Below, piece by piece: positions 8,704 through 16,177 of a stretch of 41,898 nucleotides of DNA. Location of the stretch: positions 720,500 through 762,397 of the forward strand of contig NZ_HE978535.1 of the NCBI RefSeq assembly GCF_000311785.1. The letters are read 5' to 3'. A program made the translations under genes and the position numbers. Positions within the stretch are counted from its first letter, which is position 1, and each line of letters opens with the position of its first letter. This stretch comes from Brevibacillus massiliensis (GTDB taxonomy: Bacteria; Bacillota; Bacilli; Brevibacillales; Brevibacillaceae). The notes beneath the pieces are model-generated. The model was not told where the DNA came from and ran no database searches. It was given only the letters and a program-made list of their open reading frames with translations.

Positions 8704-8730
8704 AAAAAAAGCGTCCCCATCGGCGCTTTT
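8704..8730 (+). terminator. Terminator of the sigma-54 activator gene
   Basis: Perfect stem AAAAGCG (8707-8713) and CGCTTTT (8724-8730), followed by CTTATTTCTC. It sits directly after the stop at 8697. Confidence 0.8.
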
Positions 8731-8773
8731 CTTATTTCTCTCATGCCTTTCGTAAATCTCACGTTAAGAAACC

Positions 8774-8801
8774 AAACAGCAGCCCGCTCGAGCTGCTGTT
8801 T
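8774..8801. repeat. 10-bp perfect inverted repeat
   Basis: AAACAGCAGC (8774-8783) and GCTGCTGTTT (8792-8801) with an 8-base loop. On the minus strand it is followed by GGTTTCTT. It may be the leftover terminator of the SDR remnant at 8843-9028. Confidence 0.6.
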
Positions 8802-8804
8802 AGG

Positions 8805-8826
8805 TTACATAATACTTATTATGTAA
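8805..8826. repeat. AT-rich near-perfect palindrome
   Basis: TTACATAATA (8805-8814), CT, TATTATGTAA (8817-8826): ten paired bases on each side, three bases after the preceding hairpin. It resembles a dimeric repressor operator, but no intact gene depends on it. It may be a relic of a lost regulatory region. Confidence 0.55.
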
Positions 8827-8842
8827 AAAATCGATGCAAGTT

Positions 8843-9028
8843 TTATTTAGCTGTGACGCCGCCATCCGGTTTTCCGTACTTCCCGACAGTAAAGGCGATC
8901 AGGTTTCTCACCGAGACATCGCACTTGAAAAAGGCGGCTTCCCCACCTGCGTCACAGATTGCTTTTGCCGTACCCTCTCCCGTCTCCCGCAGATCGGTAA
9001 CGACAACTCTGGCTCCCTCTTCCATCCA
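8843..9028 (-). pseudogene. Remnant of an SDR dehydrogenase
   Basis: About 60 codons on the minus strand keep the first half of a Rossmann SDR: EEGARVVVTDLRETGEGTA, then DAGGEAAFFKCDVS and VGKYGKPD. The N-terminal glycine motif and everything after the fourth strand, including the active-site Ser/Tyr/Lys, are gone. The upstream end runs directly into a chemotaxis-receptor fragment on the other strand at about 9021-9030, which marks a deletion or rearrangement junction. It is non-functional. Confidence 0.7.
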
Positions 9029-9277
9029 GGAAGTAGCCAGCGGTACGGTAACCCAGGCCCAGTCGGCTGAAGAGAACGCTAAAGCCATGGACGAAATGGC
9101 AGTCGGCATTCAGCGCATTGCGGAAGCGTTCTTCAACGTTGCCGAGTCGTCGGCCAATATCTCTGCCGCTGCCTCTGCAGCCGAAGAACAGCTTGCATCC
9201 ACACAGATGATCGCGGCGTCTGTCCAGACATGAAACCAGATGGCGCACGAACTGCAGACGCTTGTGGGAAAATGTAA
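9021..9277 (+). pseudogene. Remnant of a methyl-accepting chemotaxis protein C-terminus
   Basis: The plus strand carries a piece of MCP signalling domain, IQEVASGTVTQAQSAEE followed by AMDEMAVGIQRIAE and SSANISAAASAAEEQ. A stop at 9233 follows. After a frame change the typical MCP tail MAHELQTLVGKCKA resumes at about 9240-9277. Ligand-binding, membrane and HAMP parts and the signalling hairpin tip are absent. It abuts the oppositely oriented SDR remnant. It is gene debris without a start codon. Confidence 0.7.
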
Positions 9278-9325
9278 AGCGTGGCCATCCACTCCCTTAG
9301 CCCCATCGCCTTGACTGGAAAGCAA

Positions 9326-9356
9326 ATGCCAGATTCCGAGTGGCGGAATCCGGCAT
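9326..9356. terminator. Strong hairpin between the MCP remnant and the FAH gene
   Basis: ATGCC-A-GATTCC (9326-9337) pairs with GGAATC-C-GGCAT (9345-9356). It could terminate the FAH-type gene on the minus strand (stop at 9400) or be the original terminator of the chemotaxis gene on the plus strand, where GCTTTT follows. Confidence 0.55.
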
Positions 9357-9399
9357 CGCTTTTCGATTGGGGATACTTGCATCTGGCACCCTTTTTGCG

Positions 9400-10290
9400 T
9401 CAGGCTTTTCTGAGGCGATTGGTCAATTGGCCCAGTTTTTCGATTTCGATCGTGACGACATCCCCGTCCTTCAGCCAGACTCGCTGCTCTTCCGGGTAAC
9501 CTGTAATCACGCCTTCGGGTGTTCCCGTCAGGATCAGATCGCCGGGCTGCAGGGTCATATGCTCTGATATGTAGCTGATGATCTCGTCGCAGGCGAAAAT
9601 CATGTCAGAGGTGTTGGAGTCTTGGCGGACTTCTCCATTCACCGTTGCGGTAATGCGCAGGTCATTGGGATTTCCGATTTCGTCGGCACTGACCAGGTAA
9701 GGACCGACAGGACAAAACCCGTCACACGTTTTGCCCAACAGCCACTGGGAGCTTTTAAACTGCAGATCACGCGCTGACAGGTCGTTGGCGTTGCAGTAGC
9801 CGTAGACGTATGAAAGCGCGTCCGCTTTCGTTACGTTTTTCGCTTGCGCTCCGATGACAATCGCCAGTTCCGCCTCGTAGTCTACCTGGGTGGAAGCCTG
9901 CGGGAGCTCAATTTCCTCGCCGTGTCCTGCCAGTGTATTGTGGAATTTGCTGAATAACAGCGGGGCAGGCGGGTATGGCATGTTGCACTCGTCTGCGTGT
10001 TTTTTATAGTTAAGCCCGACGCAGACTATTTTTTGCGGCTCAGGGACACATGGTCCGAAATGAAGCGTCTCCTCCTCCAGAAACAGAGAGCTGTTTTGGC
10101 TGGCCCTGTCTGCCAGCTGCGCGAGGAGCGTTTTCCCCGCTTCGCCGCGGGCGATCAGTTCGCCTACTGTGGTCGGAACGTCCTGATATTCGGGAAAGGA
10201 TGCAACCGCCTGTTCCACATCCAGGATTCCTCTGTCGGTTTTCATTCCCAGACACAGCTTGCCTTGTTTTTGAAAGGTAATCGTTATCAT
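9400..10290 (-). CDS. Fumarylacetoacetate hydrolase (FAH) family protein
   Basis: A 296-residue FAH-fold enzyme. The metal site is visible in VDYEAELAIVIG, with NDLSARD, GKTCDGFCPVGP and LTGTPEGV following in family order. Members hydrolyse, decarboxylate or hydrate beta-diketo acids late in aromatic-ring or sugar-acid breakdown, often with Mg2+. The start is ATG 10290 with AGGAGG seven bases upstream; an upstream open extension has no conservation. It stands alone between gene remnants, with hairpins on both sides, so its pathway cannot be read from context. 2-Keto-4-pentenoate hydratase/isomerase type is the nearest class; the substrate is unknown. Confidence 0.88.
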   Translation of the reverse strand: MITITFQKQGKLCLGMKTDRGILDVEQAVASFPEYQDVPTTVGELIARGEAGKTLLAQLADRASQNSSLFLEEETLHFGPCVPEPQKIVCVGLNYKKHADECNMPYPPAPLLFSKFHNTLAGHGEEIELPQASTQVDYEAELAIVIGAQAKNVTKADALSYVYGYCNANDLSARDLQFKSSQWLLGKTCDGFCPVGPYLVSADEIGNPNDLRITATVNGEVRQDSNTSDMIFACDEIISYISEHMTLQPGDLILTGTPEGVITGYPEEQRVWLKDGDVVTIEIEKLGQLTNRLRKA

Positions 10291-10336
10291 GTGCCTTCCT
10301 CCTATGCTTGCTTTTGAATCCGTTGTCGCGCCTTCT

Positions 10337-10368
10337 AAAGAAACGGGGCGCCCAGACCGCGCCCTTTC
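10337..10368 (-). terminator. GC-rich terminator downstream of the arsM remnant
   Basis: GGGCGC (10346-10351) and GCGCCC (10359-10364) form a stem. On the minus strand it is followed by CGTTTCTTT. It separates the truncated arsM from the FAH-type gene. Confidence 0.65.
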
Positions 10369-10424
10369 TTTTCTGATGAATTTATTTAGTTCGACTCTTG
10401 TCGCGGAAATTCCTGCCTGATACT

Positions 10425-10775
10425 TTAGCGGTGTTGTGGCGGTTTGACACCCTTGATAACAGCGGAAACAATGTAGCTCTCCACATTCGTCCCGGGAATA
10501 CAATCTTTAATAAATGTCTTGGAGTCATCCTTCGGCTCGACGACCACATCCGCAAACCCGCTTTCCGTTAACATCGTTTTTAGTTCGTCAACAGAAGATG
10601 CCCCGGATATGCACTCTGAATATAAAGCATCCAGGTCATCCTTGATCTCCTCCGGAAGCTCTGCCGTCGTCACAACATCAGCAATGGCAAGGCGCCCGCC
10701 GGGGCGCAGAACGCGAAACGCTTCATGAAACACTTGCTGTTTATCCGGTGAAAGATTGATCACGCAGTTGTCTCC
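10425..10775 (-). pseudogene. arsM: Truncated arsenite methyltransferase (ArsM) C-terminal part
   Basis: About 115 codons match the C-terminal half of ArsM-type SAM methyltransferases: NCVINLSPDKQQVF, FRVLRPGGRLAIADVV, then ISGASSVDELKTML and FIKDCIPG. The frame remains open to NCVINLSPDK at about 10775, but the SAM-binding N-terminal half (about 150 residues with the first conserved cysteines) is missing. An intact ArsM methylates As(III); this fragment cannot bind SAM. A MarR-type palindrome lies just upstream, as if the promoter end were preserved while the first half of the gene was deleted. Confidence 0.78.
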
Positions 10776-10810
10776 TTCATTACGTTGATAAAATCAGCAG
10801 CCATGGTTTT

Positions 10811-10827
10811 ACTTGCAACTTGCAAGT
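10811..10827. promoter_or_regulatory. MarR-type operator palindrome
   Basis: ACTTGCAA (10811-10818), C, TTGCAAGT (10820-10827): a perfect dyad of the kind MarR-family repressors bind. It sits between truncated arsM and truncated marR. A half-copy, TTGCAAGT, recurs at 11060-11067 close to the broken end of marR. Confidence 0.6.
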
Positions 10828-10842
10828 ATAATGGAAAAAAGC

Positions 10843-11090
10843 TTACCTCAAAGGGGTCGTACAGCACTGCCCAGACTTCGCCATCGCTTCGTTCAATAGC
10901 TTGATCGAGCGAATCACGGTGTCCTTTTCAAAATCGTTCATATGAGAGAAGTTTTCGTTTAGATAAGCGTTCATTTGTTGGTCTATCACCGCCCCAACAT
11001 ACTTTCCTTCCCTCGTTAAAGAAAAGACAATCATCCGCCGATCATCAGGATGGGGAATTTTGCAAGTAATAACACTCGTTTCCTTTCTAT
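10843..11090 (-). pseudogene. Truncated MarR-family regulator
   Basis: The reading frame from about 11090 to the stop at 10843 carries the wing and C-terminal helix of a MarR protein: CKIPHPDDRRMIVFSLTREG, then the dimerisation helix with DFEKDTVIRSIKLL. The N-terminal helices and recognition helix are lacking, and no start codon with a ribosome site precedes the frame. The next gene upstream (arsC) ends at 11115. With truncated arsM it suggests a deleted marR-arsM module beside the living ars operon. Confidence 0.7.
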
Positions 11091-11114
11091 TATTTTTCGG
11101 GGGTGAAGGTTCAT

Positions 11115-11543
11115 TTACCGACCTTCGGCTATAAACTTCTCCACGCGCGATTTAATCGCGTCTCTAACATCTCGAAATCGGTTCATGATCTCTTCTTCGG
11201 TACCGGTAGCCTTAGCGGGATCATCAAAGCCCCAATGCCATTTCACTGCGTTTTTATTTGAAATCGCTGGGCAATGCTCGTCTGCATGGCCACATAGTGT
11301 AATCACATAGTCGGCCTGATTCAAAATCTCCGGGTCGATCACGTCCGAAGTATGCCCGCTGATATCTACTCCAGCTTCCTTCATCACCTGGACGGCACGC
11401 GGATTTAGCCCATGCGCTTCCAAGCCAGCGCTTTTCACGTCATATCGATCACTCCCCAGCGTCTTTAACCAACCTTCCGCCATTTGGCTGCGGCAAGAAT
11501 TTCCTGTACAAAGGAAATAAACGATTTTTTTGTAATCCGGCAA
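11115..11543 (-). CDS. arsC: Thioredoxin-coupled arsenate reductase
   Basis: A 142-residue low-molecular-weight phosphatase-fold ArsC of the B. subtilis/S. aureus type. It reduces As(V) to As(III) through a cysteine cascade recycled by thioredoxin. The P-loop CTGNSCRS holds Cys12 and Arg18; the relay cysteines Cys84 and Cys91 lie in LCGHADEHC. All three redox cysteines are present and length is normal. It is the third gene of the arsR-acr3-arsC operon, 20 bases after the efflux gene, and should feed As(III) to that pump. Confidence 0.96.
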   Translation of the reverse strand: MPDYKKIVYFLCTGNSCRSQMAEGWLKTLGSDRYDVKSAGLEAHGLNPRAVQVMKEAGVDISGHTSDVIDPEILNQADYVITLCGHADEHCPAISNKNAVKWHWGFDDPAKATGTEEEIMNRFRDVRDAIKSRVEKFIAEGR

Positions 11544-11563
11544 GATAATTCCTCCTGTTTACG

Positions 11564-12619
11564 TTAAGCTGCTTTCTTTGAAAAATACGTTCGCTGAAAT
11601 CGAAGAGCAAGGTTGACCAGGGCAATCATAACGGGCACTTCCACAAGAGGGCCGATGACTGCGGCAAATGCCGCGCCTGAATGAATCCCGAACACCCCGA
11701 CGGCAACGGCAATCGCCAACTCGAAGTTATTCCCCGAGGCGGTAAAAGCAAGTGTAGCAGTCACTTGATAACTTGCCCCTATTGTTTTGCCCATGAAAAA
11801 CGATATGAGGAACATAACGACAAAGTAAATGAGCAGAGGAATTGCAATCCTCACCACATCAAAAGGCAATTGAATGATCATTTCGCCTTTGAGAGAGAAC
11901 ATGACGATAATGGTAAACAATAAAGCGACCAAAGTAATCGGGCTAACTTTTGGAAGAAAGACCGTTTCATACCAAGAACGCCCCTTTGCTTTTACAAGTG
12001 AATAGCGGGTTGCCATTCCGGCCAAAAACGGAATCCCCAGATATATAAATACACTCTTTGCTACCTCGGCCATCGTAATGTCTACAATCATTCCTTCAAA
12101 ACCGAACCATCCCGGCAAAATCGTCACAAATACATACGTGTAGACGGAGTAGAAAAGAACTTGGAAAATCGAGTTGAAAGCTACGAGCCCCGCTGCATAC
12201 TCTGCGTCACCTTTGCACAAATCATTCCAAACGATGACCATGGCAATACAACGCGCGAGACCGATCATGATCAGGCCAACCATGTATTCAGGATAGCCTT
12301 GAAGGAAAATGATGGCTAAGAAAAACATGAGCACCGGTCCGATCACCCAGTTTTGAAGCAGCGATATGGTCAATACCCTGCCATTTCGGAAGACGCGGCC
12401 TAATTCTTCGTAGCGTACCTTGGCCAGCGGCGGATACATCATGAAGATTAACCCAATCGCTATAGGAATCGAAGTAGTTCCAACCTGAAATTCATTCATA
12501 ACCGCGACAAAATGAGGTGATGCATTTCCCAATGCAACCCCAAGCGCCATTGCAGCAAAAATCCATAAGGTCAAATAGCGATCCAGAAAGGATAACCGTT
12601 TTCGCGACTGTTTACTCAC
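11564..12619 (-). CDS. acr3: ACR3-family arsenite efflux permease
   Basis: A 351-residue, ten-helix membrane carrier that exports As(OH)3/arsenite. The sequence follows the ACR3/YqcL family: [18 protein letters not shown] at the N-terminus and the conserved cysteine in [16 protein letters not shown] of helix 4. A conserved glutamate in [15 protein letters not shown] lies near helix 9. It starts 16 bases after arsR and is followed by arsC with a 20-base gap, a compact operon under ArsR control. In Bacillota this gene is often labelled arsB, although it is not an ArsB homologue. Confidence 0.95.
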   Translation of the reverse strand: MSKQSRKRLSFLDRYLTLWIFAAMALGVALGNASPHFVAVMNEFQVGTTSIPIAIGLIFMMYPPLAKVRYEELGRVFRNGRVLTISLLQNWVIGPVLMFFLAIIFLQGYPEYMVGLIMIGLARCIAMVIVWNDLCKGDAEYAAGLVAFNSIFQVLFYSVYTYVFVTILPGWFGFEGMIVDITMAEVAKSVFIYLGIPFLAGMATRYSLVKAKGRSWYETVFLPKVSPITLVALLFTIIVMFSLKGEMIIQLPFDVVRIAIPLLIYFVVMFLISFFMGKTIGASYQVTATLAFTASGNNFELAIAVAVGVFGIHSGAAFAAVIGPLVEVPVMIALVNLALRFQRTYFSKKAA

Positions 12620-12635
12620 TTGCTGTACACGTCCT

Positions 12636-12965
12636 TTACTCGCATTTAACCAACAATCCTCGTTCTTCCAAATTCCGCAGTTCCTCGGTTAAATCAGGCA
12701 ATTGGGACAAAGCAAAGCCAATATCCTTTAAGCTTTTCTCATTGAGCGAATAGAACACCCATTGTCCTTTCCGCGTTTCTCGAACCAATCCAGCCGTTTT
12801 CAGGCGATTCACATGTTTTGAAATAGCTGGTTGTGAAATGTTAAAAATGGGAACTAGTTCACATACGCAACAATCGCGGCTGCGGAGCAAGGAAATGATT
12901 TTCAGTCTTGTCGGGTCGGCGAGAGCTTTCAGGGTGTCAGCCAATTTTTCAAATTCCCCAGTCAT
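12636..12965 (-). CDS. arsR: ArsR-family arsenic-responsive repressor
   Basis: A 109-residue winged-helix repressor. The helix-turn-helix is [20 protein letters not shown] (about 41-60). A cysteine cluster CCVC (Cys32, 33 and 35) sits in the alpha-3 metal-binding position where As(III)/Sb(III) induces release. The start is ATG 12965, with GGAGGG before it; an upstream extension in the same frame is non-conserved. An ATAAC-N6-GTTAT dyad 27 bases upstream of the start is the probable operator. It is first in the operon with acr3 and arsC. Confidence 0.93.
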   Translation of the reverse strand: MTGEFEKLADTLKALADPTRLKIISLLRSRDCCVCELVPIFNISQPAISKHVNRLKTAGLVRETRKGQWVFYSLNEKSLKDIGFALSQLPDLTEELRNLEERGLLVKCE

Positions 12966-12991
12966 TGGTATCCCTCCATACTCAAAAAGAT

Positions 12992-13007
12992 ATAACCATA
13001 TTGTTAT
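12992..13007 (-). promoter_or_regulatory. Probable ArsR operator
   Basis: ATAAC (12992-12996), N6, GTTAT (13003-13007), immediately upstream of arsR in an AT-rich promoter region. Dyads of this length and position fit ArsR/SmtB repressors. Confidence 0.55.
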
Positions 13008-13051
13008 TTGTGTATTAAAAAAAGTCAACACCAGACATATGTTCGTACAAT

Positions 13052-13078
13052 AAAAAAAAGGGCCGCAATCACTGCGGC
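13052..13078 (-). terminator. Terminator of the flavoenzyme/tautomerase operon
   Basis: GCCGCA (13062-13067) and TGCGGC (13073-13078). On the minus strand it is followed by CC and a run of eight T. It closes the operon ending at 13107 and insulates arsR. Confidence 0.9.
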
Positions 13079-13106
13079 ACAACTTAAACGAAGACCTCCC
13101 CAGCCC

Positions 13107-13289
13107 TTACCGGTCCCAGGTGACACCGCCGGTCGCCCAATCTTTTCGCCTGACCTCCCGAACGATGATGTCGACTTCTTCCGGTTCGATCTCAAGGGAT
13201 TCGGCCATCGCCTCGGTGATGTGGCGAATCATGGCCTGCTTCTTCTCTTCGGACCTTCCTTCCAACAGCTCAATATGTACCAATGGCAT
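13107..13289 (-). CDS. 4-oxalocrotonate tautomerase family protein
   Basis: A 60-residue tautomerase. After Met removal Pro1 is the catalytic base, and the sequence begins PLVHIELLEGRSEEKKQAM as in DmpI/YwhB-type enzymes. Such enzymes interconvert enol and keto acids, typically after an oxidase or dehydrogenase step. It is the last gene of the operon, about 27 bases after the DAO-type subunit and just ahead of a strong terminator. In context it may tautomerise the imine/enamine or enol product of the flavoenzyme; this is inference. Confidence 0.88.
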   Translation of the reverse strand: MPLVHIELLEGRSEEKKQAMIRHITEAMAESLEIEPEEVDIIVREVRRKDWATGGVTWDR

Positions 13290-13316
13290 AATGCTTCCCT
13301 CCGATTTTCTTTGGCT

Positions 13317-14390
13317 TCAGGCAAATCTGGCGATACTGTATCGATCAATCGGGATGGACGTGTCTCCCTCCGTGATCAATTCTGTCATCAGCGTCCCCAC
13401 CAAGGGAGAAAGCGTAATGCCGCTGTGCATGGCGGCCACGTACAAATGCTCCACCCCCGGAACCTTGCCGAGAATCGGCAGTTCATCCTCCGGCATGGCC
13501 CGGATGCCGGAAAAACAGCGAACGACATGGGCTCTGGCCAGGGCAGGCACGTATCGCGCGGCCATGCTTGCCGTATTCTGCATGATGTCAAGCGTGCTGC
13601 TGCGGTCAAACCCCGCCCGTTCGTGAGAGTAACCGATCAACACCTCGCCGTTGAGCGTCTGCCTCATGCTGCTGATCGTATGGTTTAACAGCGGGGCGAG
13701 CGGCTCCGTGATGAGAATTTGTCCCCGGACCGGATCGATCGGGATGTTTACGCCGAGCATCTTCCCCACTTCCCGCGACCAGACACCGGCACAGAGGATC
13801 AGGTTTTTCGCTGTGAACCTCCCCTTTTTTGATTGGACGACAAAAGAGCCTTGCCGTTTTTCCAGATTGGTCACACGGTTGTAGTACAGGTACTCCACGC
13901 CGTGCTTTTTGGCTGTGCGCATGTACATCTCCACCAGCCGCAGCGGGTTTACGTTGCCGTCAATCCGGCTGAAGGTGGCCCCGGCCACCTCTGGTGAGAG
14001 AGCGGGTTCCATCGCCAATACCTCATCACGGGTCAACACCTGGATCTCGATTCCCACTTCCGCCTGGCTTTCGGCCAGCCGCTTTGCCCGCTCGCGCTCC
14101 GCCTCGCTGAAAAACGGGGCCAGCCCTCCGGTGCGATGAAATTCCACATCGCCGATCCTTCGCTCCAGATAGGGGTACAGCTCCGAGCTGTACATGCTGA
14201 ATTCCCCGTAATACGCTGGCGTCTTGGTATGGACCCAGACCCATGCCTGTGTCGAACCCGAAGTTCCGGTCAAGGGATATTTCTGTTCGATCAGCAGGAT
14301 GCCTTCCTGCCGCTTTTCCGCCAGGTGGCAAGCGATGCTGTTGCCGATCACGCCGCCGCCGACGATGATCGTCTCGTATTCACTTCTCAC
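13317..14390 (-). CDS. FAD-dependent amino-acid/amine oxidase (DAO family) subunit
   Basis: A 357-residue DadA/ThiO/SoxB-type flavoprotein. The FAD motif GGGVIGNSIA is near residues 11-20. Other marks are GSSGS-like TGTSGSTQAW, the mid-protein GAVFSR-like GATFSRIDGNVNP and the C-terminal MHSGITLSPLVG FAD signature. The start is GTG 14390, with GGAGGGG six bases upstream; it overlaps the stop of the preceding [2Fe-2S] gene, indicating coupled translation. With the next three genes upstream it forms a set like HcnC/HcnB/HcnA, octopine/nopaline oxidase or heterotetrameric proline dehydrogenase. It should be the substrate-oxidising subunit for a secondary amine or amino acid. Confidence 0.88.
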   Translation of the reverse strand: MRSEYETIIVGGGVIGNSIACHLAEKRQEGILLIEQKYPLTGTSGSTQAWVWVHTKTPAYYGEFSMYSSELYPYLERRIGDVEFHRTGGLAPFFSEAERERAKRLAESQAEVGIEIQVLTRDEVLAMEPALSPEVAGATFSRIDGNVNPLRLVEMYMRTAKKHGVEYLYYNRVTNLEKRQGSFVVQSKKGRFTAKNLILCAGVWSREVGKMLGVNIPIDPVRGQILITEPLAPLLNHTISSMRQTLNGEVLIGYSHERAGFDRSSTLDIMQNTASMAARYVPALARAHVVRCFSGIRAMPEDELPILGKVPGVEHLYVAAMHSGITLSPLVGTLMTELITEGDTSIPIDRYSIARFA

Positions 14391-14733
14391 CTGCTTCCCC
14401 TCCTTCGGCCTTGCTTCCCTGGTGCTGCTCCGCTTCTGCCAACAGGGCATTTTCCGCAAGCGCGCTGTCCATTCGCGCCGCCAAGACTCCGATCGGAATG
14501 GGGCGCAGCGGCATTCTCAGGCGGGGCAGCGGCACGGTTGAGACATGAATCGTTCTGCAGTCAGCGATGTACTGCGAGACCGGAATGCGGCAGATTTTCG
14601 CCTGACACTGGCCCATTCCGCAGCGGGTCAATCGCTTTACGTCATCAAAGCTTTCCGCCCCCTGCTGCAGTGCCAGCTGGATTTCCTCGGCTGTGATCTC
14701 TTCGCAGCGGCAAAGAATCGTCGATGTGTCCAT
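14380..14733 (-). CDS. BFD-like [2Fe-2S] protein, flavoenzyme subunit
   Basis: A 117-residue protein with a bacterioferritin-associated-ferredoxin-like domain. CRC near residue 8 and CGMGQC about 30 residues later give the CxC...CxxxxC cluster ligands. In homologous complexes this piece is either fused to the C-terminus of the FAD/NAD subunit or free, as here. I chose ATG 14733, preceded by GGGAGGGAG and five bases after the previous stop. Its long tail after the cluster domain (PLPRLRMPLRPIPIG) matches the inter-subunit tail of DadA-associated proteins. It likely passes electrons between flavins. Confidence 0.83.
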   Translation of the reverse strand: MDTSTILCRCEEITAEEIQLALQQGAESFDDVKRLTRCGMGQCQAKICRIPVSQYIADCRTIHVSTVPLPRLRMPLRPIPIGVLAARMDSALAENALLAEAEQHQGSKAEGGEAGEK

Positions 14734-14738
14734 GTACT

Positions 14739-15860
14739 CTACTCCCTCCCATTCCCCAGTAGGTGCAGCCACTCGCTCGGATCGCGGGACAAGCTCAAGT
14801 TCGACCCCTGGGACAAATGATTCACTCTCTCTGCCCAAAGCGACGGATCACACTCGTTCTCGATACGATGCAGCTCTAGCCACAGTTCCTGTTTGCGCAG
14901 CGTTTGCTCCTGCCGACTGGACGAGCTTACGTGGGCGGCTGCGGAAATTCCGGCGATTTTTCCCGTCAGCAAGCAGGCTACCTGGCTGCTGACGCCGGCC
15001 GCGTTCCCGGCGACAAATATCCCTTCGACAGAGGTCTGCAGGTCCCGATTGTACACGGGAAGCCATCCGCCCAACTGCTGCCGGTAAGCGAGCTTGCAAT
15101 CGAGGATCGAGAACGGCTCCAGAATCGGGTGGCGTCCGCCATCGGTACAGATGAGATCCACTTCGTAGAGAATCGGCTGATCCGAGCCGCTCTTCCGGAC
15201 GAAGGCCTGCTCCACCCTCCCTGTTCCTTTTGCTTCGCAGAGCTCAGTCCCGAGCAGCAAGGGGACATGTTCAGCCGCGTACTGCCGATTTTCCTTCCGC
15301 CTGGCCTGAATCGCCCCGCTTTGCTCCACGACAGCCAGCACGTCGATGCCGACCTCGCGCATTTGCCGAACGACTTCAATCGCGAAGTCGCTGGAACCGA
15401 CCATCAGGGCCTTCTTCCCGGGGAGCACCCGTTCGCGATTGATGGCGATTTGCACGGCCCCTGGCGTCATCACCCCCGGAAGGGTCCAACCGGGAAAAGC
15501 GACCGGCGTTTCGGCGGCGCCCGTCGCGACGATCACGCTGGAGGCGGCAACCCTGTGCACCTGCTGCTCGTTGCTGATGCCGATGCTGCCGTCGGCAAAG
15601 CGGCCGATCATCGCGTGTTCGAGCAGGACATCTACAGAAAGCGGCTCAAGCTGCTGAAGCAGCCGCTCGGCCAGGACAAAGCCCCTCGCTCCGGTGTAGG
15701 GGGCGGGTAACTGCTCCAGCACCTGCGTCTGCTGGCGCAGTTGACCGCCAAGCGACCACGATTCCTCGACAATCGTCACCTGCCTGCCGCTTGCGGCTGC
15801 CTCATATGCCGCCAGCAATCCTGCCGGCCCGCCGCCAATCACGAGTACGTCAGTCTTCAT
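14739..15860 (-). CDS. NAD(P)/FAD-dependent oxidoreductase subunit (HcnB/OoxA-like)
   Basis: A 373-residue two-dinucleotide-binding-domain flavoprotein. It starts DVLVIGGGPAGLLAAYEAA for FAD and has VIVATGAAETPVAFPGW mid-protein. A second nucleotide motif, KALMVGSSDFAIEVVRQM, follows. The C-terminal VEGIFVAGNAAGV completes the FAD site. The architecture equals HcnB and the alpha subunit of opine oxidases and proline dehydrogenases. The start is ATG 15860, preceded by GGGGAG. It overlaps the small ferredoxin-like gene by 11 bases and is followed after five bases by the BFD-like gene. It probably takes electrons from the DAO subunit and passes them on to an acceptor or NAD(P). Confidence 0.87.
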   Translation of the reverse strand: MKTDVLVIGGGPAGLLAAYEAAASGRQVTIVEESWSLGGQLRQQTQVLEQLPAPYTGARGFVLAERLLQQLEPLSVDVLLEHAMIGRFADGSIGISNEQQVHRVAASSVIVATGAAETPVAFPGWTLPGVMTPGAVQIAINRERVLPGKKALMVGSSDFAIEVVRQMREVGIDVLAVVEQSGAIQARRKENRQYAAEHVPLLLGTELCEAKGTGRVEQAFVRKSGSDQPILYEVDLICTDGGRHPILEPFSILDCKLAYRQQLGGWLPVYNRDLQTSVEGIFVAGNAAGVSSQVACLLTGKIAGISAAAHVSSSSRQEQTLRKQELWLELHRIENECDPSLWAERVNHLSQGSNLSLSRDPSEWLHLLGNGRE

Positions 15861-16176
15861 CAAGATCTCTCCCCACCTGTGGATCTCCTGTGTTTTGCCG
15901 GATCCGCATGCCCGCCCGCACCCGGGTGACACAGGCCCGGACGTGTTCACGTCCGTCAATGGTCATAAAACAACTGCAGCATCTCCCCGAAGCGCAATAC
16001 ACTCCCCTGGCCTGCCGCAATTTACGGCTTCGCCCCAGCGCGACAATTCCGTTTGCCATCAAGGCAAAAGCGACCGTCTGGCCAGGCCGGGCCTCTATTT
16101 TTCGCCCCTCAAAGTCAATCGTAATCCTTTCTGCGTCTGGCAGTTCACCGAGCACCGGATGATGCAGAATCTCCAT
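15850..16176 (-). CDS. Small [2Fe-2S] ferredoxin-like subunit (HcnA-like)
   Basis: A 108-residue protein with a plant-type [2Fe-2S] fold of the Fer2_4 group. The ligands are Cys-x4-Cys-x2-Cys in YCASGRCCSC, plus the later Cys in HVRACVT. HcnA and the small subunits of sarcosine- and opine-oxidase-like complexes have this form. ATG 16176 has GGAGGAG upstream and lies one base after the stop of the last permease gene, so uptake and oxidation are translationally linked. It overlaps the next subunit by 11 bases. Confidence 0.85.
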   Translation of the reverse strand: MEILHHPVLGELPDAERITIDFEGRKIEARPGQTVAFALMANGIVALGRSRKLRQARGVYCASGRCCSCFMTIDGREHVRACVTRVRAGMRIRQNTGDPQVGRDLDED

Positions 16177-16177
16177 G

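Noticed and set aside
8700-9020. Plus-strand frame before the MCP fragment as part of a real gene
   Set aside because: It begins inside the terminator of the activator gene and is antisense to the SDR remnant; only the part after 9021 resembles a protein family.
14904-15710. 268-codon open frame on the plus strand
   Set aside because: Complement of the FAD/NAD oxidoreductase gene, which has clear family motifs; high GC makes such shadows common.
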